A stretch of DNA of 64,000 nucleotides from Deltaproteobacteria bacterium (GCA_016713535.1 JADJOY010000012.1:1-64000); one strand, 5' to 3'. Counted from the stretch's first letter, positions 43,949 to 53,345 are shown. Program-made: numbers and translations. The notes: generated from the letters alone by a model not told the origin.

Positions 43949-44622
43949 GACGAGAGGTCGCGCGCGATGCGGTCGATGTCGCTGCTCTCCAGCACGGGCT
44001 TCGGCGCGCCGCGCTTGGCGACGGCGAGCATCGCGCGGCCGACGTTCTCGGTGGTGGTCACGTAGCGCGGTGCGACCGCCTTCAGCACCGCCAGGAGCGG
44101 CGCGATCACGGCGTGGAAGGCGCGCATCATCCCCGCCTTCGGCGTCACGCCGTGGAGCGGCTGGATCATCGCGGGCCGGAACATGTACGCGGCCCGAAAC
44201 GGCATCGCGAGCAGCGCGTTCTCGGTCTCACCCTTGATGCGCGCCCACATGATCCGCCCGCGCGCCGTCGAGTCGGTGCCCAGGCCGGAGACGTAGACGA
44301 AGGTGACGGCGGGGCTGCGCTCGAGGAGCGCCCGCGCCGCCGCGAGCGTGAGGTCGTAGGTGACGCGCCGGTAGCGCGCTTCGCTCATGCCGGCGGACGA
44401 GACCCCGAGACAGAAGAAACAGGCGTCGAAGTCGGCGAGGCGATCGGCGATCGCGGCGTAGTCGAAGAAATCCTGGTGTAGCACCTCGACCAGCTTGGGA
44501 TGGTGCTGGCCCGTCGAGGTCCGCACCACCGCCAGGACCAGGGTGACGTCCGGGTCGAGCAGGCACTCGCGCAGCACGCCTTGGCCGACCATGCCGGTGG
44601 CGCCGAACAGGATCACCTTCAT
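43945..44622 (-). CDS. NAD(P)-binding epimerase-like protein
   Basis: 225 residues from ATG 44622. A Rossmann start (MKVILFGATGMVGQGVLRE, GxTGxxG) is followed by LVLAVVRTSTG, FFCLGVS, YVSGLGTDS and RIKGETENAL. It is an atypical short-chain dehydrogenase/NmrA-like protein with the GTDS in place of the canonical catalytic Tyr-x3-Lys; such proteins bind NAD(P)H and often serve as redox sensors, assembly factors or epimerases. The open frame upstream to 44736 is low-quality. No operon: convergent with the solenoid gene, 47 bases downstream of the permease gene. Confidence 0.78.
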   Translation of the reverse strand: MKVILFGATGMVGQGVLRECLLDPDVTLVLAVVRTSTGQHHPKLVEVLHQDFFDYAAIADRLADFDACFFCLGVSSAGMSEARYRRVTYDLTLAAARALLERSPAVTFVYVSGLGTDSTARGRIMWARIKGETENALLAMPFRAAYMFRPAMIQPLHGVTPKAGMMRAFHAVIAPLLAVLKAVAPRYVTTTENVGRAMLAVAKRGAPKPVLESSDIDRIARDLSS

Positions 44623-44668
44623 CGCGGAACCTCGATCTCGCGCGCGACGCGTCGCTGGCCGCGGCGGC

Positions 44669-47275
44669 TCACTCGTACTGGATCGCGGTGAGGACGTCGA
44701 GGCGCGAGGCCTTGCGGGCCGGGTAATACGCGGCACCGATCGAGATCGCGACCGCCAGCACCCCCGCCACGGCCACCGCGGTCAGGTCGACGTGGAAGTC
44801 GAGGTGCCAACCGACCAGCTCGAGGATCGCGACCTTCACGAACGGGTACGCGGTGGCGAGGCCGAGCGCGATGCCGAGGACCGCGCCGAGGCTGCCGAGC
44901 AGGCTCGCCTCGAGCAGCACCGCGCGCACCACCTGGGCCCGGGTGGCGCCGATCGCGCGCAGGATGCCGATCTCGCGGGTGCGGTCGAGGATCGCCGCGA
45001 GCAGCGTGTTCACGACTCCCAGCGCCGAGATCAAGAGCACCACCACCTCGGTGGCGCGGGTCATCTGGAACCCCTGCACGATCTGGCTGGTGATCTCGCT
45101 CTTGGTCTCGCGCGAGGTGATTATCTGCAGGTCGTAGCGCCTGCCGAAGCGGGCGCGGACCGCGCTCACCACGCGCTCCTCGTCGGCGGGTGTCACGAGG
45201 TCGATGCTGATGCTGTCGACCAGGTCGGTCTGCCAGTCGCGCACGAAGACGGCCCGGTCGATGTGGATCGAGCCGGTCGGGCCAGCCCAGTCAGCGAACA
45301 CGCCGACGATCGGGAACGTGCGCTTGCCGCTCGGCGTCTCGAGCTCGACCGTGTCGCCGAGCCGCTTGCCGAAGCGGCGCGCGAACGCGTCCGAAACGCC
45401 GACACCGTCGCCGCGGTGGAGCGCGTCCTCGAAGGCCTTGGACGGGGGGCCCGCGATCATCTGGTAGCGCACCGTGCGGCGCGCTACGCCCAGGTCGAGG
45501 GAGAGCAGCATCGTGATCTCGCCCTGGTAAGGGATCTGCAACAGCCGGAACGGCCGCACGATGCGCACGCCGGGCAGTTCGCGGATCTCGTCGACGAGCC
45601 CACCCGGCAGCTTGTTCGCTTTCGGTCCCGCGACCCGGCTCGACGCCGAGACCGAGAGGTCGCTCGCGATGTAGTGGTCGAGCCAGTCGCTGAGCGAGGT
45701 GTCGAGGCTGCGCATCAGCGTCGCGACGATCACGTACGCGGCGATGCCGATCAGGATCGCGGTGAGCGTCACGGCGGTGCGGCCGGGCGCGCTCTTGAGG
45801 TTGTCGGCGGCGAGTCGCCCCTGGATCCCGAACGCCGCCTCGAGCACCCGCCCAGCCGCCGGCACCAGCGCAGTGACCGCGGCGGGCATGAGCAGCGCCG
45901 CGCCGATGACGCGGCAGCCCATCGCGCCCAGCGCGGAGGCCTCGACCGGCAGCACCGCCGCCGCCGCGCCGAGCGCGAAGCTGAGCGCGATCAGCGCCGC
46001 ACCCGCCCAGCCGAGGCGCCGGATGGTGCGCGGCTCGATGCGCGTCGCGGCGTCGCGGCGCAGCGCCACCAGCGGCGAGATCCGCCCCGCCTGGATGCTC
46101 GGCACCAGCGTCGCGACCAGGCTCACGCCCACGCCGGCCATGAGCGCGGCGAGGAGCTCGACGGGCCCGATCGTGAGCGAGCGCACGGTGGTGGCGAGGA
46201 TCCACGAGCCCATCACGCGCTCGACCATCGGGATGATGGTCCGCGCGATCGCGACACCGCCCACCAGCCCGGCGACGCTGCCGATCGCGGAGAGGATCGT
46301 CGCCTCGACCAGAAAGAGTGTGCGGATCGCGCCCGCCGTGGTGCCGAGCGAGCGCAGCAGCCCGATCTCACGGCGTCGCTGCACCACCGCGATGCTCATG
46401 GTGTTGAACACCAGGAACACGCCGACGATGAACGAGAGCGCCTGCGCCTGCGCGAAGCCGAGCTTGGTGGCGCCCAGCATCGACTGCATCTGCTCGCCGC
46501 GGCTCTCCGGGCGGGCCACCGTCGCGGTGCCGGCGACGGCGGCTGCGATGCGGTCGCGGGCGGCGTCGACCTCGGCGGCGTCGTCGAGGGTGGGATCGAG
46601 CACCACGTCGATCTGGTCGAAGCGTCCCGGCTCGCCGGCGACACCTTTCCCGAACGCGAGCTGCGCCGCGTAGATGTCCATGAGCGCGAGCATCCCGCCG
46701 AACGCCTTGGCGGGGCCGGCCGCCGCGAGGATCCCGCGCACCACCAGCTCTCTGGGGCCGGTCGAGACCTGGATCGGCAGGCGCGAGCCCAGACGCAGCC
46801 CGTGGCGGGCCGCGAAGTCGCGGGTCACGAACACCGAGTCGGGCTGCGACAGCACCACGATCGGATCGTCGAGCTCGCTGCCGTCGCCCTTCTCGAGCTC
46901 GTAGCTGCGCACCTCGGAGTCGGCGAGGTAGTCGACGCCGAAGATCTGCAGGCGTTCGCCGCGCTCGGGGTGGTCGAGGACCAGCCCGGAGTCGAGGATG
47001 AGCGCGGCGGCGGCCTTCACTCCAGGCACCGCGCGCACGCGCTCGAGGAGCTCCTCGGGGACGCCCGCCTGGCCGTTGGTGACCGAGAGCACCGCGCGGC
47101 CCGCGACGTCGTCGACCGAGGCGCGGATCGACTCGAAGACCGCGCCGTTCACCAGCCGCATGGCGACGATCACCGCCACTCCGAGCGCGAGCCCGAGGGT
47201 GGTGAGCGCGGTGCGTAGCGCGTTCGCGCGCCATTGCGCGAAGGTCACGTAGCGGAGGAGGTTGGCGAGCTTCAT
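44669..47275 (-). CDS. ABC transporter permease with two FtsX domains
   Basis: 868 residues. An N-terminal membrane helix (ALRTALTTLGLALGVAVIVAM), a large periplasmic MacB-PCD domain (about 50-280), the first FtsX block (about 290-400: FIVGVFLVFNTMSIAVVQRR, REIGLLRSLGTT), four more helices, a second periplasmic domain (about 500-720) and the second FtsX block (about 730-868: STREIGILRAIGATRAQV, GIALGLATAYPF) make a double FtsX protein. This is the LolC/E-like or macrolide/lipid-exporter permease architecture that works with an ABC ATPase. No ATPase or periplasmic partner gene is adjacent here, so a partner must be elsewhere, or this permease is an orphan. It may move lipoproteins, lipids or peptides across the envelope. 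Confidence 0.85.
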   Translation of the reverse strand: MKLANLLRYVTFAQWRANALRTALTTLGLALGVAVIVAMRLVNGAVFESIRASVDDVAGRAVLSVTNGQAGVPEELLERVRAVPGVKAAAALILDSGLVLDHPERGERLQIFGVDYLADSEVRSYELEKGDGSELDDPIVVLSQPDSVFVTRDFAARHGLRLGSRLPIQVSTGPRELVVRGILAAAGPAKAFGGMLALMDIYAAQLAFGKGVAGEPGRFDQIDVVLDPTLDDAAEVDAARDRIAAAVAGTATVARPESRGEQMQSMLGATKLGFAQAQALSFIVGVFLVFNTMSIAVVQRRREIGLLRSLGTTAGAIRTLFLVEATILSAIGSVAGLVGGVAIARTIIPMVERVMGSWILATTVRSLTIGPVELLAALMAGVGVSLVATLVPSIQAGRISPLVALRRDAATRIEPRTIRRLGWAGAALIALSFALGAAAAVLPVEASALGAMGCRVIGAALLMPAAVTALVPAAGRVLEAAFGIQGRLAADNLKSAPGRTAVTLTAILIGIAAYVIVATLMRSLDTSLSDWLDHYIASDLSVSASSRVAGPKANKLPGGLVDEIRELPGVRIVRPFRLLQIPYQGEITMLLSLDLGVARRTVRYQMIAGPPSKAFEDALHRGDGVGVSDAFARRFGKRLGDTVELETPSGKRTFPIVGVFADWAGPTGSIHIDRAVFVRDWQTDLVDSISIDLVTPADEERVVSAVRARFGRRYDLQIITSRETKSEITSQIVQGFQMTRATEVVVLLISALGVVNTLLAAILDRTREIGILRAIGATRAQVVRAVLLEASLLGSLGAVLGIALGLATAYPFVKVAILELVGWHLDFHVDLTAVAVAGVLAVAISIGAAYYPARKASRLDVLTAIQYE

Positions 47276-47422
47276 CGCGGCGGCGCGAGCTTCGCGCCTC
47301 GGGCGCGGCGAGGGAAATGGCGTGCTTGCGCCGCGCGGGCGCGGAAGTCGCGTGCGATACTCGCGGCTCACTCAACGATCGCGGTCCGCGTCGCGCGCCG
47401 CGCAACTCCCGAGGATTCCACG

Positions 47423-47779
47423 ATGGCGATGACGACCACCGCGAGCGGACTGCAGTACGACGACACCCAGCCCGGCGACGGCGCCGAGGCGAAGGCCGGC
47501 CAGACCTGTGTCATGCACTACACGGGCTGGCTGTGGCTGAACGGGGCGAAGGGAAGCAAGTTCGACAGCTCGCGCGACCGGGGGCAGCCGTTCTCGTTCA
47601 AGCTCGGCGTCGGCCAGGTCATCAAGGGCTGGGACGAAGGCGTCGCCTCGATGAAGATCAAGGGCCAGCGCACGCTGATCATCCCGCCCAACCTGGGCTA
47701 CGGTGCGCGCGGCGCGGGCGGCGTCATCCCGCCCAACGCGACGCTGTGCTTCGAGGTCGAACTGCTGGACCTGCGCTGA
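47423..47779 (+). CDS. FKBP-type peptidyl-prolyl isomerase
   Basis: 118 residues from ATG 47423 behind CCGAGG. A single FKBP domain, nearly the whole protein: SGLQYDDTQPGDGAEAKAGQ, VMHYTGWLWLNGAKGSKFDSS, GQVIKGWDEGVASMKIKGQR, LIIPPNLGYGARGAGGVIPP and FEVELLDLR. The active-site aromatic pocket is present (Tyr, Phe-Asp, Val-Ile, Trp, Tyr). No signal peptide, so it is cytosolic. It speeds proline isomerisation in folding. It is divergent from the FtsX permease gene; the same-strand hairpins downstream end its transcript. Confidence 0.92.
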   Translation: MAMTTTASGLQYDDTQPGDGAEAKAGQTCVMHYTGWLWLNGAKGSKFDSSRDRGQPFSFKLGVGQVIKGWDEGVASMKIKGQRTLIIPPNLGYGARGAGGVIPPNATLCFEVELLDLR

Positions 47780-47785
47780 GTTGCT

Positions 47786-47885
47786 CGGGGGGCTTTTCAA
47801 GCCCCCCGCCCGCCTGAAGGGTCGTCGCTTCGTCGACGACCCCAGGGGTAGGTTGGGGCGGCCGACGAAGCGGCCGCCCTCCAGA
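47786..47885. terminator. Three consecutive hairpins between convergent FKBP and EEP genes
   Basis: Hairpin 1: CGGGGGGCTT, TTC, AAGCCCCCCG (47786-47808), a perfect 10-base-pair stem right after the FKBP stop. Hairpin 2: GGGTCGTCG (47819-47827) with CGACGACCC (47834-47842). Hairpin 3: GTAG at 47848, then GGGCGGCC (47856-47863) with GGCCGCCC (47872-47879) and CTCC; it is REP-like, with GTAG on one foot and GGAG (minus strand) on the other. Together they should act as a bidirectional terminator. Confidence 0.65.
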
Positions 47886-47939
47886 CGCGGCGGTACGCGC
47901 CGGCGTGGGCGGTCGCCGGTGCGTGGATCCCAGTAGGCC

Positions 47940-48785
47940 TTACGGCTGCACCGGGCCGTAGGCGACGCCGAACACGATCGGCGAGTGGTCGCTGAGCGGC
48001 GCGCCCTGATCGTCGACGAACGATTCGTCGCGCGACCAGCTCGTCACGTCGATCGCGACGGTGTCGCCACCACGGAAGAAGAGCTGGTCGATGTGATCCG
48101 GCTCGAGGCAGCCCACCGCGGCGCACGCGTCGGTGAGGCCGGCGCCGCTCAGGAGGCGGTCGCGGATCGGCACGTCCTCGGGATCGTCGATCGACATGTT
48201 GAAGTCGCCGGCGACCATCACCGCGCGGCCCGCGGACTCGGTCTCGATCGCGGCGAGGAGCTGCTCGGTCTGCGCGGCGCGCGCGGCGTCGTCGGCGGGT
48301 GAGTTGCCGGCGTCCAGGTGCAGGTCGTAGAGGTCGATCTCGATCGGCGTGAACGGCACCGCGAGGCGCACCAGCTCGAAGCCCTTCGACGCGAGACAGT
48401 CGTTGGCGGCGTCGAGGTAGCCGTTGCAGACCTGCCAGGGATCGCCGCCCGTGTAGCTCGCGGGGAGGGTCGAGAACACCGAGAGTCCGCCGTTGGTCAC
48501 CGCGCCGGGGCGCATCTCGGTGAAGTGGTAGGCGAGGCGGCCCTCGACCGACTCGGCGAGTGCCACGCCGTAGAAGAAGTTCTCCTGGATCGCGGCGACG
48601 TCGAAGTCGTTCAAGTGCGGCGAGATCGCGCGCATGCGCGCCTCGGTGTCGTCACCGGTCACCGAGCCGGGTAGCCCGTGGACGTTGTAGGTCAGCAGCG
48701 AGAATTCGCCGGTGGGAGTGCAGGCGCCCGCGGTGGCGAGCGACGCGACGAAGAGCAGCGAGCGGGCGGCGCATCGAAGGTGCAT
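47940..48785 (-). CDS. Endonuclease/exonuclease/phosphatase-fold lipoprotein
   Basis: 281 residues from ATG 48785. A lipoprotein signal (LLFVASLATAGAC) precedes an EEP-superfamily domain: LLTYNVHGLPGS (metal Asn), VAAIQENFF (metal Glu), DLYDLHLDAGNS (His/Asp), VMVAGDFNMSIDD (Asp-Phe-Asn) and LSDHSPIVFGV (catalytic His in SDH). All catalytic positions of the fold are present. EEP members include sphingomyelinases, inositol phosphatases and DNases; an exported lipoprotein in this position looks more like a phosphodiesterase on lipids or phosphosugars than a DNA enzyme. Single gene; REP-like hairpins separate it from the convergent FKBP gene. Confidence 0.85.
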   Translation of the reverse strand: MHLRCAARSLLFVASLATAGACTPTGEFSLLTYNVHGLPGSVTGDDTEARMRAISPHLNDFDVAAIQENFFYGVALAESVEGRLAYHFTEMRPGAVTNGGLSVFSTLPASYTGGDPWQVCNGYLDAANDCLASKGFELVRLAVPFTPIEIDLYDLHLDAGNSPADDAARAAQTEQLLAAIETESAGRAVMVAGDFNMSIDDPEDVPIRDRLLSGAGLTDACAAVGCLEPDHIDQLFFRGGDTVAIDVTSWSRDESFVDDQGAPLSDHSPIVFGVAYGPVQP

Positions 48786-48864
48786 GACGATCCCTGGAAG
48801 GTGAGCGGAGGCGACCTTCGATCGTGACACGACGGTGACGGCGGGCACAAACGCGGCGCCCGAC

Positions 48865-48972
48865 GGAGCGGGCGCGCTCCAGCCGCACGATTTCGCTCAC
48901 CGCAAGCGGGCGGGGACAGGCCCGCCCCTACAGGCCCGCGCGGCCTGGAGGGCCTGCCTCCGGCGGGCCGTA
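48865..48972. repeat. Three REP-like hairpins upstream of the EEP gene
   Basis: GGAGCG/CGCTCC (48865-48880). GGGCGGG/CCCGCCC with CTAC (48908-48931; minus strand GTAGGGGCGGG). GGAG then GGCCTGCC/GGCGGGCC with one mismatch (48947-48969). They lie in the 190-base space between two minus-strand genes. Confidence 0.6.
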
Positions 48973-48975
48973 CGC

Positions 48976-50370
48976 TCAGCGCGGCTTCGCCGCAGCTCGC
49001 CCGGCGGCGACGCCGCTCGACCATGCCCACTGGAAGTTGAAGCCACCGAGCCGGCCCGTGACGTTCACGATCTCGCCGCAGAAGTGGAGCCCCGGGACCG
49101 TCTTCGCCTCGAGCCCGAGGCGGCCGAGCGCGGCGAGCGGCACGCCGCCCGCCGTGACCTCCGCCTTCGCGTAGCTGGCGGTGCCCACCACCGGCACGCG
49201 GATCCGCGCGACCGCCGCGAAGACCTTGCGCCACTCGCCGGTCGCGAGCCGCGCCGCGGCCCGCGTGCCGTCGAACCCGGCGTGCTGCGCGGCACACTCG
49301 GCGAGCGCTCGCGGCACCCCCTCGGCCAGGACGTTCACGAGCCCGCGCTCGCCCGCGCGCGCCGTCACGTCGGCGTGGAACTCCTCGAACGACACCGGTC
49401 GTGCCGCGAGATCGGGCGGCACGCATGCGCCGGGAGCCTTGTCGCCCCGCACGAAGCCCTGCGCCGCGCCGCGCTCGCCACCGAGCGCCCAGGCGTCCGC
49501 GATCGCCTCGACGTCACCGCCCTCCGCGAGCACACGCGCCGCTGCGCCGCTCACGTCGAGGGCCGCCGGCCCCGAGAGCCCGTCGTGCGTGATCAGCACG
49601 CTCCCCGCCGCGCGCGCGAGCGGACGGAAGCGCGCCCCACCCACCTGCTCGTCGCTCACGCCCGGCGCGGCGATCGTCAGCACCACCGGGAAGGTCAGCC
49701 CCGCGAGGCCGCCGAGGGCCGAGCCTCGCGCGAGCGCGAGCGGCGTGAGCGCCGGAACCTGCGGCAGGAGCGGCAGGCCGAGCGCCGCCGCGAAGCCGTG
49801 CCCCGCTCCATCGGAGCCGCTCTTCGGCAGGCTGCGGCCGCCGGTCGCGACGATCACCCGCGCCGCTCGGATCACGCCATCGCCACACGTCACCGCGAAC
49901 CCCGCGGTCGGATCGCGCTCGAGCGCGGTCACGCGCGCGCCGAACGCCGTCCGCACCCCCGCCTCGGCCGCCGCCTCCGTGAGGGCCGCGAGGACGTCGC
50001 GCGCGCGGCCGCTCGCAGGGAAGAGCTTGCCCTGCGTCTCCTCGACCAGTGCCACCCCGCGCGACGCGAAGAAGCGCCGCACGTGTTCGGCCCCGAAGCT
50101 CGCCAGCAAGGCGCGTAGCACCGGCGGCGCGTCGCAGGCGAAGTCGGTGGGGCGGACGCGCGCGTTGGTGACGTTGCAGCGGCCACCGCCGGACACCAGG
50201 ATCTTCGCGCCGGGCCGGCGCGCGCCGTCCACGAGCAGCACGTGGGGAGCGCCGGTCGCCGCGGCGCGCGAGGAGCCGTCCTCGGCGATCGCGCCCCGCG
50301 CCGCGAGCGCCGCGAAGAGCCCGGCCGCTCCGGCGCCCACGGTCACGATGGAGGGGGCTTCGGTGGTCAT
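48976..50370 (-). CDS. BaiN/HI0933-type NAD(P)/FAD-dependent flavoprotein
   Basis: 464 residues. N-terminal dinucleotide fold TVGAGAAGLFAALAA (FAD ADP-binding, GxGxxG) and, close behind, the family signature ILVSGGGRCNVTN. Later ARVIVATGGRSLPKSGSDGAGHGFAAALG, GLSGPAALDVSG and the C-terminal TAGGVPLAAL, LHFCGEIVNVTGRLGGFNFQWAWSSG, in which the second FAD-binding motif is complete. These are the HI0933/BaiN family, soluble flavoproteins with probable reductase activity on unsaturated substrates; substrate unknown here. Divergent from the YdcF-like lipoprotein gene 48 bases away, so their promoters overlap. Confidence 0.88.
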   Translation of the reverse strand: MTTEAPSIVTVGAGAAGLFAALAARGAIAEDGSSRAAATGAPHVLLVDGARRPGAKILVSGGGRCNVTNARVRPTDFACDAPPVLRALLASFGAEHVRRFFASRGVALVEETQGKLFPASGRARDVLAALTEAAAEAGVRTAFGARVTALERDPTAGFAVTCGDGVIRAARVIVATGGRSLPKSGSDGAGHGFAAALGLPLLPQVPALTPLALARGSALGGLAGLTFPVVLTIAAPGVSDEQVGGARFRPLARAAGSVLITHDGLSGPAALDVSGAAARVLAEGGDVEAIADAWALGGERGAAQGFVRGDKAPGACVPPDLAARPVSFEEFHADVTARAGERGLVNVLAEGVPRALAECAAQHAGFDGTRAAARLATGEWRKVFAAVARIRVPVVGTASYAKAEVTAGGVPLAALGRLGLEAKTVPGLHFCGEIVNVTGRLGGFNFQWAWSSGVAAGRAAAKPR

Positions 50371-50418
50371 CGGGGAAACGGATCGCGGGCGGCGGCTTCG
50401 TAGTAGTCTTCGCCGCCG

Positions 50419-51756
50419 ATGGACGTCCAGAGGAATGTGCGCCAGGGGCTGCTCGCGGCGGCCGGGTTTGCGGTCGCGCTTGCGCTCGGCGGGTCCTTCG
50501 CGTGCGACTCCGGCTCGTCGTCGATGCCGCCCGCCGAGCCTGGCACCGGCGAGGTGCCCGGAGGAGCCTCCGCTCTCGATCCGGCCGCCTGCCCGCCCGC
50601 TTTTCCCTGGGACGCGCACGGCTTCGTTGCCCGCTACGAGCTGCCCGCGGCGCGCGATCCCCTCGGCGCACGGCTCTTCCCGCTCTTCACGATCCTGGCC
50701 GGCGACCCGGCGAACCGCGCGGCCCTCGCGGCCGATCCCGCGCTCGCGGCACTCTCGGCCGCGGCGCGCGAGCGGGTCGGGCAGGCGGTCGCGTGCGACG
50801 GCGACCCTGCGTGCGTGAGCGGGGCGCTCGCGCTCGATCCCGCGGACGTGGCCGCGGCGCGCGAGTGGCTGATCGCGGAGTTCGGTGCGCCCGCGACGGC
50901 GCTCGTGAGCGGTCATCTGCTGCCCTCGGGCGCCTTCATGCGCTGGGCCGTGATTCCCGGCGAGCCGGCGGCGGCGCTGCTGGGCTCGGCGTACGACGAC
51001 GCTATAGGGCACGTGACCGAGCTCGCGGCGAGCTACGCGTTCGGCCGGCCACCGGAGGTGCTCGCGCCGCTGGTGGAGGGCGTCGCGGAAACCTTGCCGG
51101 CGGACGCGCTCTGGTTCGAGCCGATCGAGGCGCTCGCGATCGCCGGACTGCGCGCCGACGGACGCGACGAAGCGGCGCGCTACGAGCCCCTCGACGATGG
51201 CGAGAACGCCGCCGCGCTCGCGCGAATGCAGCGCATCGACTGGAGCGCGTGGCGGTTCGGCGCGATCGTGGTCCCCGGGCAGGGGCCCGAGGACCCCGAC
51301 ACCGTGCTGAGCCCGCTCGGACGGCAGCGCTGCGACGTGGCGGTGAAGCGCTGGCAGGCGCGCCTCGCGCCGTTCCTGTTCACCTCGGGCGGGCACGTTC
51401 ACCCCGATCGCACGCGCTACGCCGAGGCGCTGGAGATGAAGCGCTACCTGATGGAGGCGCACGGCGTGCCCGAGGACGCGATTCTCGTCGATCCCCATGC
51501 GCGCCACACCACCACCAACGTCCGCAACACCACGCGTTTGCTCCTCGACGCCGGGATGCCGCCGGACACCGCGGTGCTGGTGACCAGCGACATCGGCCAG
51601 TCGTTTTACATCGCGGCGCTGCTCAAGCCGCGCTGCGAGCGCGAGCTCGGCTACGTGCCGTGGCGCGGCGGCGCGGCCCTCGGCCGCACCGACTCGTGCC
51701 TGCGGCCCACGCCCGACGTGCTGTTCGTCGACGCGAGCGATCCGCTCGATCCCTGA
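50419..51756 (+). CDS. YdcF/SanA-type (DUF218) lipoprotein
   Basis: 445 residues. Lipoprotein signal (GFAVALALGGSFAC). A helical, Ala-rich N-terminal half (about 40-275) leads into a DUF218/YdcF domain: AIVVPGQGPEDPDTVLSPLG, LFTSGGHVHPDRTRYAEALEMKRYL, AILVDPHARHTTTNVRNTTRLL and AVLVTSDIGQSFYIAALLK. This is the ElyC/SanA/YdcF fold, a Rossmann-like domain linked in E. coli to envelope integrity and vancomycin resistance; enzymatic activity remains unclear in that family. In this organism the domain would sit in the periplasm or on the outer membrane. It is followed 8 bases later by the SGNH hydrolase gene, so the two form an operon. Confidence 0.8.
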   Translation: MDVQRNVRQGLLAAAGFAVALALGGSFACDSGSSSMPPAEPGTGEVPGGASALDPAACPPAFPWDAHGFVARYELPAARDPLGARLFPLFTILAGDPANRAALAADPALAALSAAARERVGQAVACDGDPACVSGALALDPADVAAAREWLIAEFGAPATALVSGHLLPSGAFMRWAVIPGEPAAALLGSAYDDAIGHVTELAASYAFGRPPEVLAPLVEGVAETLPADALWFEPIEALAIAGLRADGRDEAARYEPLDDGENAAALARMQRIDWSAWRFGAIVVPGQGPEDPDTVLSPLGRQRCDVAVKRWQARLAPFLFTSGGHVHPDRTRYAEALEMKRYLMEAHGVPEDAILVDPHARHTTTNVRNTTRLLLDAGMPPDTAVLVTSDIGQSFYIAALLKPRCERELGYVPWRGGAALGRTDSCLRPTPDVLFVDASDPLDP

Positions 51757-51763
51757 GCCGGTG

Positions 51764-52855
51764 ATGGCGTCCGCACGCCGTGTGCGGCGCTCGTCGCACC
51801 TGCTCTTCGGTTTGGCTGCGGTGGTCGCGGCGCTCGCGCTCGGCGAGGCCGCGGTGCGGCTGCGGGCGCGCACGCTACCGTGGTTCGCGCAGCGGCTCGG
51901 CGAGTGGGACCCGATCCCGCTCGCGATCGAGGCGCTCGGCGTCGACGGCTTCCGGCCGCGCGCGGGGCTGGTGGTGACGTACGAGAACGGCACCGCGGCG
52001 CACGAGAACTCGGTTCACTACCGCGGGCCGGTAGTGGCGTCGCCCAAGCCCGCGGGCGTGTTCCGCGTGGTGCTGCTCGGCGGCTCGACCAGCCACGGAG
52101 CGTCGGTGAACGACGACGCCACGATCGACGCGTTCATGCGCCGCGATCCCGCGTGGCCGGCGAACGCGCCGCGGCTCGAGGTGGTGAACCTCGGCTTCGA
52201 CGGGCTCGACGCGGTGCGCGACTTCGAGCGGCTGCGCGGCGAGGGGCTCACGTTCGAGCCGGACGCGGTGATCGTGCACTCGGGGATCAACGACGTGCCG
52301 GTGGTCGCGCACCCGGAGGCCGGAATCGACGACCACGCGATCTTGCACGGCGCGATCCGCCGCATGCGCGCGTGGCAGGAGCGCGGCGGGCCTTCGGTCT
52401 GGGACCGCGTGAAGGACGTGTCGATGCTGGCGCGCACGCCGGGGATTCTCCGGCAGCGGGGTGGCGGCGGCGTGATGGGCGGCTTGCCTGCCGAGCCGCC
52501 CGCGGCGGGCCTCGCGCGCTACCGCGCGCAGGTGCGGCGTACCGCCGAGCTCGTCGCGCCGCAGGTACCGGTGATCCTGTCGACGCCGCCCTCGGCGATT
52601 GGCGGCAGCGTGACCGGCGAGGGCTATGTGTTCGGCGATCCCGCCACCACCGAGCGCTACCGCGTGGCGCTCGCCGCCGAGCTGCGCGTGCTCGCCGGTG
52701 AGCTGGCGAGCGAGAGCCGGCGGGTGATCTACGCCGCGCACGCGGTGGAGCGGACGCCGCGCTTCTTCGTCGACGACTGCCACCTCACGCCTGAAGGCAA
52801 CCGCCTCGTGGCCCACGACTTCGTGGCCGCGCTCGCGCCGCTCGCCAGTCGCTGA
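51764..52855 (+). CDS. SGNH/GDSL-type hydrolase, membrane-anchored
   Basis: 363 residues from ATG 51764 (a GTG one codon earlier is possible). An N-terminal hydrophobic helix (LLFGLAAVVAALALGEAAV) looks like a signal anchor. The SGNH blocks are complete: VVLLGGSTSHG (block I, catalytic Ser), VNLGFDGLD (block II Gly), SGIND (block III Asn) and DDCHLTPEGN (block V Asp and His). It should hydrolyse esters, typically acetyl groups on sugars or acyl chains; substrate unknown. Together with the YdcF-like gene 8 bases upstream it may modify the cell envelope. Confidence 0.85.
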   Translation: MASARRVRRSSHLLFGLAAVVAALALGEAAVRLRARTLPWFAQRLGEWDPIPLAIEALGVDGFRPRAGLVVTYENGTAAHENSVHYRGPVVASPKPAGVFRVVLLGGSTSHGASVNDDATIDAFMRRDPAWPANAPRLEVVNLGFDGLDAVRDFERLRGEGLTFEPDAVIVHSGINDVPVVAHPEAGIDDHAILHGAIRRMRAWQERGGPSVWDRVKDVSMLARTPGILRQRGGGGVMGGLPAEPPAAGLARYRAQVRRTAELVAPQVPVILSTPPSAIGGSVTGEGYVFGDPATTERYRVALAAELRVLAGELASESRRVIYAAHAVERTPRFFVDDCHLTPEGNRLVAHDFVAALAPLASR

Positions 52856-52870
52856 CCGACGGGGGCCGCG

Positions 52871-53345
52871 GGAGGGGCACGCGTCGCGTGCCCGGCGATA
52901 CGCGATGGCGTGGGCGTCGCCGGGGCGCGGATCTCGGTTCAGCCGCGATCGATGCTCGGCGCCCGACGGAGAGCCTGCGAAGAAATCGAGCGAGGGCGAA
53001 GCGCCGCGGGGGGACGGAGCCCCCCGCGCTACGAACACCCTCGTAGCGACGGAGGTTCCATCCCCCGTCGCCGGGCCGCGGTCGGCGCGAGCGATCGCCG
53101 CGACGCGGGTCGTCGCCATCCAGTCGATCGATGACGCGGTCCGGGAGGGGCACGCGTCGCGTGCCCGGCGATACGCGATGGCGTAGGCGGCGCCGGGGCG
53201 CGGATCTCGGTTGGACCGCGAGCGGTCCGCGGCGCTCGACGCAGAGTCTGCGAAGAAACCGAGCGAGGGGGAAGCGACGCTTGGGGACGGAGCCCCCATC
53301 GCTACGAAAACCCTCGTAGCGACGGGGGGCCATCCTCCGTCGCCG
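52871..53345. repeat. Tandem composite of REP-like modules
   Basis: Two units of about 270 bases lie in tandem (52871 and 53144 onward). Each has a GGAG hairpin GGGGCACGCG/CGCGTGCCC, a shared block ending GGCGCGGATCTCGGTT, then CGAAGAAA and GAGCGAGG, then a GCGGGGGG-type hairpin, CTACGAA and TCGTAGC arms, and a GTAG hairpin GACGG(A/G)GG. They make up nearly all of the 689-base gap between the SGNH and acid-phosphatase genes. There is no ORF in it. Divergence between units reaches base changes that keep stems paired. Confidence 0.7.
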
